From assembly GCA_003254925.1 (NCBI GenBank), contig QANZ01027232.1:200989-264988 (forward strand): 64,000 nt of DNA, read 5' to 3'. A program made the translations under genes and the position numbers. Positions 36,493-47,529 of this stretch are shown here, piece by piece. The stretch comes from Chamaecrista fasciculata. Lineage: Eukaryota; Streptophyta; Magnoliopsida; Fabales; Fabaceae. The notes under the pieces were generated by a model that searched no databases, was not told the origin of the DNA, and saw nothing but the letters and a program-made list of their open reading frames with translations. Each line of letters starts with the position of its first letter. Within the stretch, counting starts at the first letter, position 1.

Positions 36493-36850
36493 AGGGTGTG
36501 TTTGGGAAATAAGTATGTAATGAAATGATTTTATATAATGAAATGGTAATGGAAAATTATGTAATGATAATGATAAATGGTGTTTGGATTGTTTGAGATG
36601 TAATGAAAAAAAAATAGGATGTGAAATTATGTAAAATGGTATGTAATGATTGTGGTTGGTTGAAATAATTATATGGGTTTTTGAAAATTGTATAGAGATA
36701 AAATTGGTAATTGATAATAAAATAAGATGGAAATAATGAAATGATATTTTGACTTTTGGTTGTGGTTGTTATAAAATGAAATGGTAATGAAATTTTCTTG
36801 GAATTTGTGTTAAAGGTGAATATTTGTAACGAAGGTTGGAGTTATTTTAT
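36493..36850. repeat. GTAATGAAATG-rich MITE-like repeat
   Basis: Begins GGGTGTGTTTGG, the complement of the end seen at 335, and is filled with GTAATGAAATGGTAATG-type words. It is related to the segments at 1-335 and 38158-38510. The right boundary is unclear. Confidence 0.5.
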
Positions 36851-37669
36851 GTAATGAAATGAAAGGACCAAAATGTAAATAACATGGAAATTTTAAAAAC
36901 CTTTTATTTGGTCCAGGATTTTATATCGGTTCAACGAATCGGTCCTTACGAAGTGAAATGTGTATCTCGGCCCGTAAAAAATCACATTAATCAACGATTG
37001 GGTCTCTCTCTTAAATTCGATGACCAAAAAATAAATTTAGGGACCAAAATAGAATAATCTTTACAAATTCATGAACCAAATAATTTATCTTCAACTACCA
37101 ACAAATTATTATTTAGAATTTGATAATTAATTTCAACAGTATACCATACATTACAAAAATAAAATAATTATTTGAAAAAAAATAATTTATTTGAAATATT
37201 ACTTTTTTTAATTTTATTTTTAAACTTTTATACTACAAAAAATATTACTCATATATATACTAGATAAGGGACCAAAATATATATTTTTTCCTATTACTAT
37301 TTTTGAATTTTGTTTTTATATGTTTACATCACAAAAAATATTACCCATATGGGGAACAAAGAAATGATGGAGGAGGGACCAAAATAAATTTTTTCCCTGG
37401 AGGAGGGACCAAAATGTGTATTTTTGGGGTCTAAATTATATATTTTATATCATGAACCAAAATGTAAATAACATTGGTTGAATTATTTTATTTTAAATTT
37501 TGACACTAATAAACATTACTAATATAATTTAAAAAATATAAGCAGGATTACCAATATATCAAAAATTGTATATTTTAATTGCTCATGTATTGACTTGTTG
37601 AGTTAGTATAATTTCAAGGACTAAAATAATTTTTTAAAGTAAAGTAATATAAATTATATATAATATAAG
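36851..37669. other. AT-rich repeat debris
   Basis: Contains scattered GGGACCAAAATA units (for example 37265-37280 and 37375-37420) and no recognisable gene. Confidence 0.45.
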
Positions 37670-37907
37670 GGTTAGTCTAAGATGCAAAGTTTGATTCTTG
37701 ACATGGGATGCAAATGCTGATGTGGCATAATTATAGCCATTGATGCTGAAAAATAATAAAAGTAATAAATTTTTTAACCAATCACAACTGTGTATGGAAT
37801 CACACCACTACTTACATACAACTAACTCTTCTACGTGTCATTATTTTATTGGCTCATGACCCATTGCATCCCATGTCAAAAATCAAACTTTGCATTATAG
37901 ACTTACC
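37670..37907. mobile_element. 238-bp MITE with about 45-bp inverted ends
   Basis: The left end GGTTAGTCTAAGATGCAAAG and the reverse-complemented right end GGTAAGTCTATAATGCAAAG continue together through TTTGATT-TTGACATGGGATGCAA. The flanks on both sides are TATATAATATA-like, so a target duplication is possible but cannot be separated from simple AT repeats. Non-coding. Confidence 0.65.
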
Positions 37908-38102
37908 ATATATATAATATATTATAATAATATAATATGTATATATATTATATTTATCTTATATTATATGGCTACACCCCTTTCTGGTCGTCCATGTTTA
38001 AAACTATAGTCTATGAAATTAAAAATAAGAGAAAATTTACTATTTGGTCTCTCTTTCTTTACTAAGTTAACAATTTAGTCCCTTATTTATTTTACATAAA
38101 TA

Positions 38103-38136
38103 TTTGCGTGCCCGTTAGGGCACGCAAAGCCCCTAG
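38103..38136 (+). mobile_element. Helitron 3' terminus
   Basis: A perfect 11-bp stem TTTGCGTGCCC / GGGCACGCAAA (38103-38113 and 38118-38128, loop GTTA) is followed after four bases by CTAG (38133-38136) and then T. Hairpin plus CTRR plus T is the canonical Helitron 3' end. The 5' end was not found; the body would lie to the left, in the 36.9-38.1 kb repeat region. Confidence 0.6.
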
Positions 38137-38157
38137 TAAAATATGTGTGTGTAAGAG

Positions 38158-38510
38158 AGAGAAGGGTACGAGTAAGAAAAAGAAAAAAGAAAAATAGTAA
38201 GAAATGATGGATGAAAAGAGAAAGTTGTAAGTATAATAAATGAGAGTATTCAAAATTACCATTTTGCCAAATAGTTTTTTTATATTTGTATTAGAATATA
38301 GGTAATTATAGGTATTTGAGTAGGGGTATGTTAATAATTAGATATGAAAAAAGTAATGAAATGATGTTGTAATGAAATAATATTTTTGTAATGAGTTTAT
38401 AATTGGTAAACAAACAGTTGTATTGTATTGTAGCTCAAGTTATGAATTGAAATTGGAGATGATGAGTTTGTAATGACTTTATAAATGACAAACAAACACA
38501 TGCTTAATTT
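38158..38510. repeat. Second copy of the 1-335 repeat
   Basis: Aligns with 1-335 in the same orientation, including the stretch TAGGTAATTATAGGTATTTG. It ends ACAAACACATGC instead of CCAAACACACCC. It adjoins the Helitron 3' terminus. Confidence 0.65.
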
Positions 38511-38792
38511 TGTTTGCATACATCAATTTTTGAAGTAATGATTCTAAACTATGCTCTCAATTCTTCATTATCTTACAAATTGTGAAGGTCATTCACTTAT
38601 AAACTCCTCGAAGTTATAAAAAATTATTGTCTTTAATAGTAAACTTGTTGAAGCTATAGACTCATTGTCTTTAAGGTCTTTGAAATAGGGGATCTTCATT
38701 GAAGGTTTGCCTTCAATTGTAAAAAATCATATTACAATTAAGTGAAGTTATTGTCTATTATTCATTTTTGTTGTCTCTTGATCACTGTCCAT

Positions 38793-38940
38793 CTCCAGGC
38801 ACATGCACATTGTGAAGCTTCTATAATATCTCCAGGCACATGCACATTGTGAAGCTTCTATGATATCTCGAGGCACATGCACATTGTGAAGCTTCTATGA
38901 TATCTCGAGGCACATGCACATTGTGAAGCTTCTATGGTGA
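38793..38940. repeat. 37-bp tandem repeat, four copies
   Basis: Four head-to-tail units starting CTCCAGGCACATGCACATTG or CTCGAGGCACATGCACATTG, at 38793, 38830, 38867 and 38904. The first two share CTCC and the last two CTCG. No coding frame is kept across it. Confidence 0.95.
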
Positions 38941-40880
38941 TGAACTCAACAAACATATCGGGGAGTTTTTAATTTTATTTTGAACATTAACATAGTAGAG
39001 AGTTATAATGATGAATATACCAAATTTGAAATAGAAAATCAAGTGCCTTCTCTATCCCTTCTCTTTTTATATTTTTGTTTTTGGTTGCCTCCTCACCCGT
39101 CAAATTTTTGCTCTTGAATGTTTGTGTGAAGCATAGTGTCTTTTTAATTGACTAACTGTCACCCTTGCATATAGTAATACTGTGAAAGCGGCCACTCAAG
39201 ATATTCTTGCAACGTACTACATTCCATCAACAATGTCCGATAATTACAATTTAGAAAAATGTAACAAAAGAATTTTACATTATAATTTTAATTTTATAGA
39301 CAATTACAATTCGCTCTGCTTGAGTCATAATATCATTTTATATATCAAATTAGCATTGAAAATGCATGGATATGTTACAAGTTCAAAAGCTTTGATATGG
39401 TACAAGTGTAAAAGATTGGATATGTTACAAGTGTAAAAACTATGGTAATAATGTTTTGATTAGTTTTATTTCATGTTTTATTAAAATTAATTATTGGGTA
39501 ACTATTTTGTTTGGTATTTTTGATTTATAGAATAGGTTAATTTTAGAGTAAATTAATAATTTGATCTTCGAAAAATTATTGAATTGATAATTTGATCCGT
39601 GAAAAATTAAAATACATAATTTTAATCTTTGAAAGAATTAAACAATATTCTCATTAGTTTATAAAAAAAGACTAACAAATATATTTTTTGCCAAAGTCCT
39701 ATTTCGGTTCCTCAGTTATGCTCAATGATCCAAATTGGTCCCTTAGTTATTTTTCGTTCCATATTGATCCCTCAGTTTTCCAAAACTTGGCACAGTTGGT
39801 CCCTCAAATGTTTTCCATCTATTTTTCCGTTAAAAAAGACAAAATTGATTTTTAATTCCTAAAAGTTTGAATTTTTGCATTAAAGACTTTTTTTTCTATA
39901 GTAGAACCAAAATGTAAAAAATAAGAAATAACTGGGGGATTTTGGTTTATTTCCCTTAAAGAAAAAACAACTTCTCTCTCTCTCTCTAATCCGGTCCCCA
40001 ACCCCATTCCCTCGCAAACAAATTGACCCCATTCTTCGCTCTCTCTCTCTCTCTGATACTCATGCATTTCAGTTGTCAACAAAAATTTATAACTGTTCAT
40101 CCCCAGCTTGTCTCTGATCTCCACTCCTCTTCCATCGACGAGAGAGAGGGAGAGATCAAAGTGATATCATCGTTTCTCCTTCCATCCATTTTTGCTAATC
40201 CGTTGCGAGATCAAATTGTATACGATTCTCTTAAATTCTCAAGAATTTTGAATTACTAGTATTCTTGTATCCAAACAATGCATTTTCTTTGATGGTAATT
40301 TAAATCCCTCCGAATAATACTTTCCCCCCAAATTTTACCTCAACCAAACACATCCTTAAAGTTAAAATACATTTAAGATCCCATGATTTTTATGTCAAAG
40401 ACATAACATATCCAAATTTCAAAAGCTAAGTTGTCAAATAGACCCCTTAAATTTTTAATTTCAATTACTCAACACTTTTCTATTAACCTTCAATTTAAAT
40501 ATCACCGTTGTGTATAAAAAATTGAGGTTATTTAAAAAAAAATTGAGTGATCTCGTAATTAAAAGATCATAAACTCCTTTGGACGTGCACTTGGTATTCT
40601 TTGTGCATACATTAAATCACACTGATATGGAATAAATGGTACTTTTCTGATGTACATCCAATAATGACAGATGATACTATGATAGTAGAATTTAAATAGC
40701 GTGTTCCCGCCAACAAAAGTTAATCTAATGGGTAAGAAATCAATTTATATTACATAAGGTAGTGATTTCAATTTTTATTGTTACTATGGATGTGATATGT
40801 AAATATCTCTATTCATTGAATTTGGAAGTATATTCTAACTTTAATAAACTCCTAAGGCTCAATTTATCTAAAATTTTTAT
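38941..40880. other. Intergenic, repeat debris and CT microsatellites
   Basis: One-sided decayed arms of GGTCCCTTAG-type repeats at about 39690-39850, and CT runs at about 39970-39990 and 40038-40056. No gene is recognised. The end near 40350 (AACCAAACACATCCTTA) again resembles a MITE terminus. Confidence 0.45.
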
Positions 40881-42635
40881 TCCAGATTTTATGGAGGCAG
40901 GTGATGACATAGTCAGACTTCATTGTCATTTGTGAGTAATCTTCCAGACTTCCACCATCCATTTGTATGGTACAATTAATCAAGTAAGACAGCTTTCTAT
41001 GATTCTATCTACCTTTTTTTTCTTGGTCATAGCTTTCTATCTACCTATTGAGCAGTACTGATGCAAATGAAACCAAGAGGAGTAGAGGAGTAACTAAACT
41101 CAAACTTCTGTTAAATTAGAGGAAATAGGAAATCAAAAGTGTTTTTAAGCCAATATATTAGCTAGCACATAATATTTTGGAACCTTCTTGTTATTGTCAG
41201 GGGTTCTATAGTCATCATACATTATATTTAAGCTTGAGATGAACCATGAAAGTAAAATCTTTATGAATTTATCTAACATGTGCCCTTAGGGCACATTTTA
41301 AGGTTTCTTCTGATTAGTTTATAGAGCATCTCATATTTTGAAATCTACGAAAATTAATTTAAAAGATAGTTTTTAATATTTGAAAACTCACTTGACCAAT
41401 CAAAAGAAACCTTACCATGCTAAGGGCATATATTAGAAGAACCCAATTTTTATTCAGATAGTTATACCTACTTAGTTATGATGTAAAAGGAGTTATTGAC
41501 ACAGCTAGTAAAACAGGCTGAGGGGTGATTAAAGAGATAGCAATTGCAATTGTTTGTGGTGTTTAGGATATCAACAGAAGTACAGAACTGATGCCTAAGA
41601 ATCATACTTCTTTGGCAATGAGTTCTCTTGGCATCAAGCAGTAGAATTTGGAGAAGCGGACATAACCATCACAGTACATTATTTTTTTTTTTGGCCAAAA
41701 TCAGAGTACATTCTCTTGGAGGGGAAAAATAAGAGTCTCTTGTAGATAAAAATTAGTACAGCAATTTTATTAGTAGCAACGGGCACATCATATCAGTTCT
41801 GTTTCAGTAATTAAGGAGGTTAAAGTTTTGCAATTAAAGGAAGGATTCTTGGAGAACGTCTATTATGTCCAATGAATTAGGTATTTTTAAGCTTGTTCGG
41901 TAGGAATTACAAACAAAATAATTGATATCATAAATGACCGTTTATTCCGTTTTCATGTTGCCAGTGATTGATTTGGTCTTAATTATGTCTGTAAACTCTG
42001 GCATTGGCCGGCAGAGTTTTATTGAGAGCCAAGTAAAGAAAATTTCTGATTTGAGAAGATGAGAAGGTTTGGTTTAACGTATATATGTATGTATATGTAA
42101 GGTTATTCAGTTTAAATTTTAAATTTTAAGTGCAATTTGTTTTTTCAGGGAGTGAATCCATGGATTGAAGTGGATGGTGGAATTGGTCCAGCAAATGCTT
42201 CAAGATGCCTTATACATAGTCATATTTTCTTCCATCTGTATATTTTTTAAAAAAAAAAGTAACAATAGGAGATTTATCCATAATATGATTAAGGATCACT
42301 GATTTTCCTCTTATAACAAAAAAAAAAAAACATTAATGAAAACACCTACAAGTAGAGAAAGGAAATAAGCATAAATAATTGTGGGGAAAATTGGGAGAAG
42401 TTCTTACCTCTAGGTTGGAGCCAATGCACTGTTTGCTGGTTCTGCAGTGTTTGGAGCCAAAGATTACACTGAAGGTAAAACAAAGAGAAAAGATATGATC
42501 ATGAATGAGCATAAAGTCAAAAACAATAACGATTGGTAATAGAATGTGATTTTGATATATTTTCCTGACTTGAACGCACATGCAGCTATTAGAGGAATTA
42601 AAACCAGCAAAAAGCCTGAAGCAGTTGCTGTGTGA
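40881..42635 (+). pseudogene. RPE: Plastid ribulose-phosphate 3-epimerase remnant
   Basis: Pieces of the Calvin-cycle/pentose-phosphate epimerase appear in the correct order on one strand. About 40881-40983: PDFMEAGDDIV-LHC then STIHLYGTINQ, with an in-frame TGA at 40932-40934. About 41965-42056: [20 protein letters not shown] then [10 protein letters not shown], running into TGA instead of the usual Met-Cys. 42149 to about 42201: GVNPWIEVDGGIGPANA. 42414-42474: VGANALFAGSAVFGAKDYTE. 42586-42635: AIRGIKTSKKPEAVAV and stop. The catalytic-loop glycines of NPGFGGQ are altered (NSGIGRQ), the section between the first and second pieces is missing, and no 5' half was found. Introns are retained, so it is not a processed copy. 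The last two exons keep normal splice signals. Ending in AVAV matches the plastid isoform. Confidence 0.85.
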
Positions 42636-43833
42636 AACACCTGAGTCCTAACGATCATGTTGGTTTTACAATCTAATGTAAGTTATAAACCTGTAATCTC
42701 TCATAGTGTAAATTTACTATGTTTTCTAACCATACAAGGACAGATAAACTCATTATATGATTTTTCTCATAGTTTATACTTGATTCCACCTTGCTTTATT
42801 CCCTCCTCTGTGTGTATACCTAATAAATCGTCCCTGTATGTAGCTCTTCTAGATCCCTTTGTGGTCAATACAGAAATAAGCTTGATAGATGAGCAATGGC
42901 CAAGTTACTTAAATTTTTTTTTTTAGATTGCATCTAACTGAGCTTAAAACATTGGAATAAGCAGCAACATTCTTGATCTCGAGGAACATGTGAAAGGCAC
43001 ATTATATAATCAAACTGAACCTACCAAAGAAAAGATCCACAGGTTCCATCTGTTAACCAATAGCTGTCCATTGCAGAGCATGCAGATGTAATTGTTCTCC
43101 GTAAAACTTCAAAATGCTCAATTTCTTTTTTGTTGGAGAAGCAATTCTTCCATCTTGTGCTAAAAATCTAAAAACATCTGGATTCTGGATATGAAACCTG
43201 CAGTTTATCTCTCAGCAAGATAAAGTGGTGATTAAATTCTATCAACTAATTCATCTGTGTGCCCTATCAGCCAGTCATTGTATCCTATGTGGTCTATTGG
43301 CACTATAACAACAGGCAACAAGCAACAGCTTCCACCACATCATTTGTCAAGTAACTATGTCAAATAGGGGGAAAAAATAGTATCCATATCTGACATGTTA
43401 TTTACTAAATAGAACACATTGTGTCGCTTCATACTTTGGATTTTATCATGTAACTTGACCACGCTTCTTAGTTGAAATTTTTCTCTACCATATTGTTAGT
43501 TTCTTTCACATAAGGATAGGGATTTAGAGAGCTAATCATTTTGAAATATTTGTGGAAGGTATATATAATAATTATCACAAATCGAGAAGTCATCTAACAG
43601 AGGAAGAATTTGATCACCTCCATAGCATTAAACTTCACATAATCACTTTAGGCATGGATTCCAATTTTCGAAGACATTGAACAACTTAATGCACTAAGCA
43701 AAGATAATTACATTATCAACAGTCAGCTATACAAAATCCCCCTGCCCACTTTTTTTATTTATTTGTTTGTGTGTGAATAAACATCTAAATGTACAATATA
43801 TACATCAGACAAAAAAGATAAGCTGAAATCAAG
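42636..43833. other. Intergenic stretch left of the RING-H2 gene
   Basis: No recognisable gene. The part nearest 43833 should be the 3' UTR of the RING-H2 gene, which is read leftwards. Confidence 0.45.
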
Positions 43834-45901
43834 CTATACATCTTGTCTGCAGACAGGACATGAATCATTCTTGATAAGCCATCTGTCCACACAATTCAAG
43901 TGAAACGTATGGCGACAACGAGGTAAGCTCCGTGCAGTTTCTCCGACTTCTATATCCTGCACATTTCACATTCTTATATGATAACCATCATGTTTACCAT
44001 GGTTTAATAAGAAGTTAGAATAAATAAAATAATAAAGAATTCTGGGTAATGTTAGCTCTAGCAACTAGCAAGTGTATCTTTTCAAGATATATTATCTCAT
44101 GAGTTTCACAAGCAAACCTAGTAGTGACTCATAATCAGTGAATTCAGCATATATTAGGGATGTCCACTGGTATTTAACAAACAATAATTTTATCTGGGCA
44201 TAAACAGTGCACTGGGAACAATGCATCATCAATACTCTTTTGGTTCATACTTTGTAATTATATCCACATCATAATCAAAATAATGAAAGAACAGGAAGAG
44301 GTCATCCAAATATTAATAATCACCTGCAAACATATAGTACAGAAGAAATTCTCCGTCTTCATGTCCTTTAAGATCACATGGTGCGGTAACCTCTTCAATG
44401 AATCCCATGACAATCCTCTGGATGATACTAAGCTATGAACCTCATGAATCCCATCATAGCCTATATTAGCAACCCCAACCTGCTGAATCAAAAGTAAATG
44501 ATTATATATTTTAAACTAGATAAAACTATATAATCTTCTGTAGAATACAGGGATATGAATCACAGAAGTAATGATTGACAGAAAAAAAAACAGCAAGTTT
44601 TATACATGCCATAAATTGTACAAATTGAGAATAAAAATTAAAGAGTCTCAAGAACCAGGTTCCACAAATTAAATAACAAAAAATAATCAAGGGCATTAGA
44701 AGAAATATAATTTATAGTTCCAAATATGCAAGGGAATTACGACAGAATGATTGAATGTAATCCTGACAACATGCAGCACCAGTGGAAGGCAATGAACTTC
44801 AGATTTAGTTATATACATTGACAGATACACAGAGTTCTCTCTCGCTATAAAGACAAATGAAGGGGAAACAAAAAGAAAAGTATAAACAACCTGCCAATTG
44901 TAAGCAGTTAACATAGCTGGAGTAAACTGTTCCTCTACAAGCCTCCCACGAACAAGTTGCTCTACGAAATCTGCCTGGATCCAAACAGGAGAGAACTTAT
45001 TTATGGCTTAAGAATTAAGACCACCTCTCAGACTCATTAAGATGTCACAAGGTGAATAGTCAAACACAGACAAGTGCAAGGCACAATGAAAAACTCCCAA
45101 ATAGGGCCATTTCAAACAAAAAGGAAAAGGTAGTCATGTTGTGCCTTATTATTTTTCAACTTACAACTATCTTCACTCATCAAGAGAGAAGTCATTTTAA
45201 GAGACCAAAGCAAAATCAAGACCCGGAGCAATTAGTCTACCAACCATGGATGATGAGCTCCTTGAGCCAGTTTGCTCCAAACACCAGTAAGCTCGGGAAG
45301 CTTCTAAAACCTCGACAGATATTATGGCCCCAGCAATAGCACCCAATGAAGCTCCACGGAGAAAACCACTCTCAGAAGCCCTACCTGCTAAAGCACCAGC
45401 AATAGCTCCTGCTATGGCTCCAGCTGCAGTTGAAAAAAAAAAAATTACAAGCATGCAGATGTTAGATAAATAGAAGAGAACGTCATTGCTTGCACACCCA
45501 AAATCACCAGCTTAACTGATAGGAAAGCTTCAACACCAACAATTCTATCAAAATGACAAAAACAAGATAAAACAAAACAATACCAAAAAAAATCTATTTA
45601 CAATTTATTCCTGCTGTCTAAGAAAGTGTTCCCTTTTCACCGTTTGATGATAGCAAAAAGTCAAGAATCACATAGAAATCAAAAGAAAACCAAACGGGGG
45701 TCTTAGAAAACAAAGATTAAATAACAATAACAATAATTCCATCAGCAAGAAACGAAAATTGAAAGGAAAAACAGAAAGAAGAAGAAAAGAATATTGATAA
45801 CCAATAGCAAAACATCCGGTGAGAGCTCCAGAAATGGCACATAGTACAAATTTGGAAACGAAACGAAATCTGCCGACTTCGTGAATCTCTTCAGTTTCCA
45901 T
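43834..45901 (-). CDS. NEP1-interacting-protein-like RING-H2 protein
   Basis: Membrane-anchored RING-H2 protein, a likely E3 ligase. In the family, Arabidopsis NIP1/NIP2 bind the plastid phage-type RNA polymerase and hold it at thylakoids. Exons on the minus strand: 45901-45802, 45423-45245, 44974-44891, 44479-44324 (or from 44482), 43956-43834; total 213 or 214 aa. The first half holds Gly/Ala-rich membrane helices ([43 protein letters not shown]). The C-terminus is a C3H2C3 [23 protein letters not shown], ending CRQDV. Exon 4 has a tandem CAGCAG acceptor that would add or remove one Gln. A decayed copy of its first part lies at 52290-52885. The actual ligase target is unknown. Confidence 0.92.
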
Positions 45902-46283
45902 GATAGGGGAAGCGGAGGAGAGTCAGTGAAGGTGACCCCAAGAAGAGTGCGATGAAGGGAAGGGGGTATTGGAAGGAAAGAATGGGTTTTGGGTGTTAAT
46001 GTGTTATGATATATGTATGAGGTAGCTGTTAAAGAGGAATTGGGAACAGAAAAGGAAACCCTAGCTGTAGGAGTTGAATAATAGAAAGTAGAAGAGAAGG
46101 CTAAATATTGAGAAGGTCGTGTTGTCAGCAATGGAAAATGGTGGTTTTGGTTTTGGTTTTGGATAACAAGAAAGTTTGGTGGGTGGAGATGGAGTACAGA
46201 GAAGAAAGACATGGATACAAAACAAAGAAAAAGCAATGCAAATACAGACGAACATTCATCAATTCCTAATTCATTTTCATTCT
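45902..46283 (-). promoter_or_regulatory. 5' flank of the RING-H2 gene
   Basis: Upstream region of the RING-H2 gene. Long open frames here are low-complexity Pro/Ser/Phe readings and do not join the gene in phase, so I treat it as promoter and 5' UTR. Confidence 0.4.
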
Positions 46284-46539
46284 AGTAAACTAACAATTTG
46301 GTCTCTGAAAGATTACCAAACTGACAACTCGGTCCTTGAAAGATTGAAATGTATAATTTAATTTCTAAAAAATTAAAACAGTATACTTTTTAGTCCCTGA
46401 AATATTAAAACGGTATATTATTTAGTTCATAAAAAGGACTAATTAATATGTCATTTTGATCTTTCAATGACTAAATTGTACATATCAATCTTTTAGGGAT
46501 CGAATTGTAATCTTTACACGACCAAATTGCTAGTTTACT
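46284..46539. mobile_element. 256-bp MITE, near-perfect 9-bp duplication
   Basis: The left end AGTAAACTAACAATTTGGTC and right reverse complement AGTAAACTAGCAATTTGGTC are inverted copies. The flanks are TTTCATTCT (46275-46283) and CTTCATTCT (46540-46548), 8 of 9 identical. Non-coding, probably a Mutator-like MITE. Confidence 0.7.
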
Positions 46540-46974
46540 CTTCATTCTATTCTATTCCAATTATTATTCAATTAATCAATTCGCGTGGGAATAATTAATC
46601 GATTTGTTAATGTTTGAGTAATTAGGTTGGTCAAACAAAAAGATATGCAACATCTATTCTTGCATATCTTCCAGTAAAAAATAAAGATAATAGAAATTAA
46701 TCCTTACTGAAATCATAAAATAAATAAAAATATAGTGTTGTCATATATAAAAAAAGAGCTGTCAAAACTAATAAATTGTGAGACAAATATATTAACCTTA
46801 TCCAAATTAATATTAACTACAATCAAAAATTAATTTTTGAGATTTAGATATTTACTAAATAAAAAATTTAATGTTAAAAAAGAGAAATATGAAAACTTTA
46901 AAAAATACATAATAATTAACTTTATTTTAAAATTAAGTGAAACAGTGAAAATATAAAATATTTTGGTCAAAGAG

Positions 46975-47427
46975 TCATTTTGGTCCTAAATGTATGACCT
47001 AATGTTCATTTTGGTCCATTATGTTTCAAAATATTCAAATTGGTCCTAAATGTTAGCAAAATGATTCATTTTAGTCCTAAATATTGGTAAAATGTTTCAT
47101 TTTGGTCCCAAAGTATTGAATTTGATCAAATTTGAAACGAAAAAGATATGATCAACTTCGCTTGTTTGACCATGAAACGAGAATTCTACTTTTAAGACCG
47201 ATTTGACCTCGTTTGCTGAAGGCTCCAACTGGATAGAGAAAGTACTCTTCGAGAACAATAAGTAGCTCTAAACTTATCACGTTTGAACTTGAAACAAGCC
47301 ATATTCAATTGTTGGGACCAAAATAAAACATTTTGCAAACATTTAGGACCAATTTGAACATTTTGAAAGATAATGGACCAAAATGAATATCAAGGCATAC
47401 ATTTAGGACCAAAATGAACCTTTAACC
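46975..47427. mobile_element. 453-bp MULE-type MITE, family A copy 1
   Basis: The left end GGTCAAAGAGTCATTTTGGT and reverse-complemented right end GGTTAAAGGTTCATTTTGGT continue together through CCTAAATGTATG. A perfect 9-bp duplication AAATATTTT flanks it (46966-46974 and 47428-47436). It is the same element as 57004-57536, including a shared centre (GACCATRAAACGAGA, GCTCTAAA, GTTTGAACTT). No transposase. Confidence 0.88.
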
Positions 47428-47529
47428 AAATATTTTTTAAGAAAAAGTTTAACAATATATACACATAGTAGAGAGTACAGAAATGTATCCATCATGCGGC
47501 AACCATAAAATGCTATTGCTAGGTGTCGG

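Noticed and set aside
38793..38940. CRISPR-like array
   Set aside because: Units are contiguous without spacers, and the genome is a plant nuclear genome.
39182..39436. 84-residue open frame in the intergenic repeats
   Set aside because: AT-rich, no homology recognised, no splice or composition support.
42402..42635. A functional short RPE-like protein from the last two exons
   Set aside because: It would lack almost the whole barrel and has no start codon context; treated as part of the pseudogene.
45742..46236. Pro/Ser/Phe-rich open frame upstream of the RING-H2 gene
   Set aside because: No domain, different frame from the gene, and it overlaps exon 1; read as 5' UTR and promoter.
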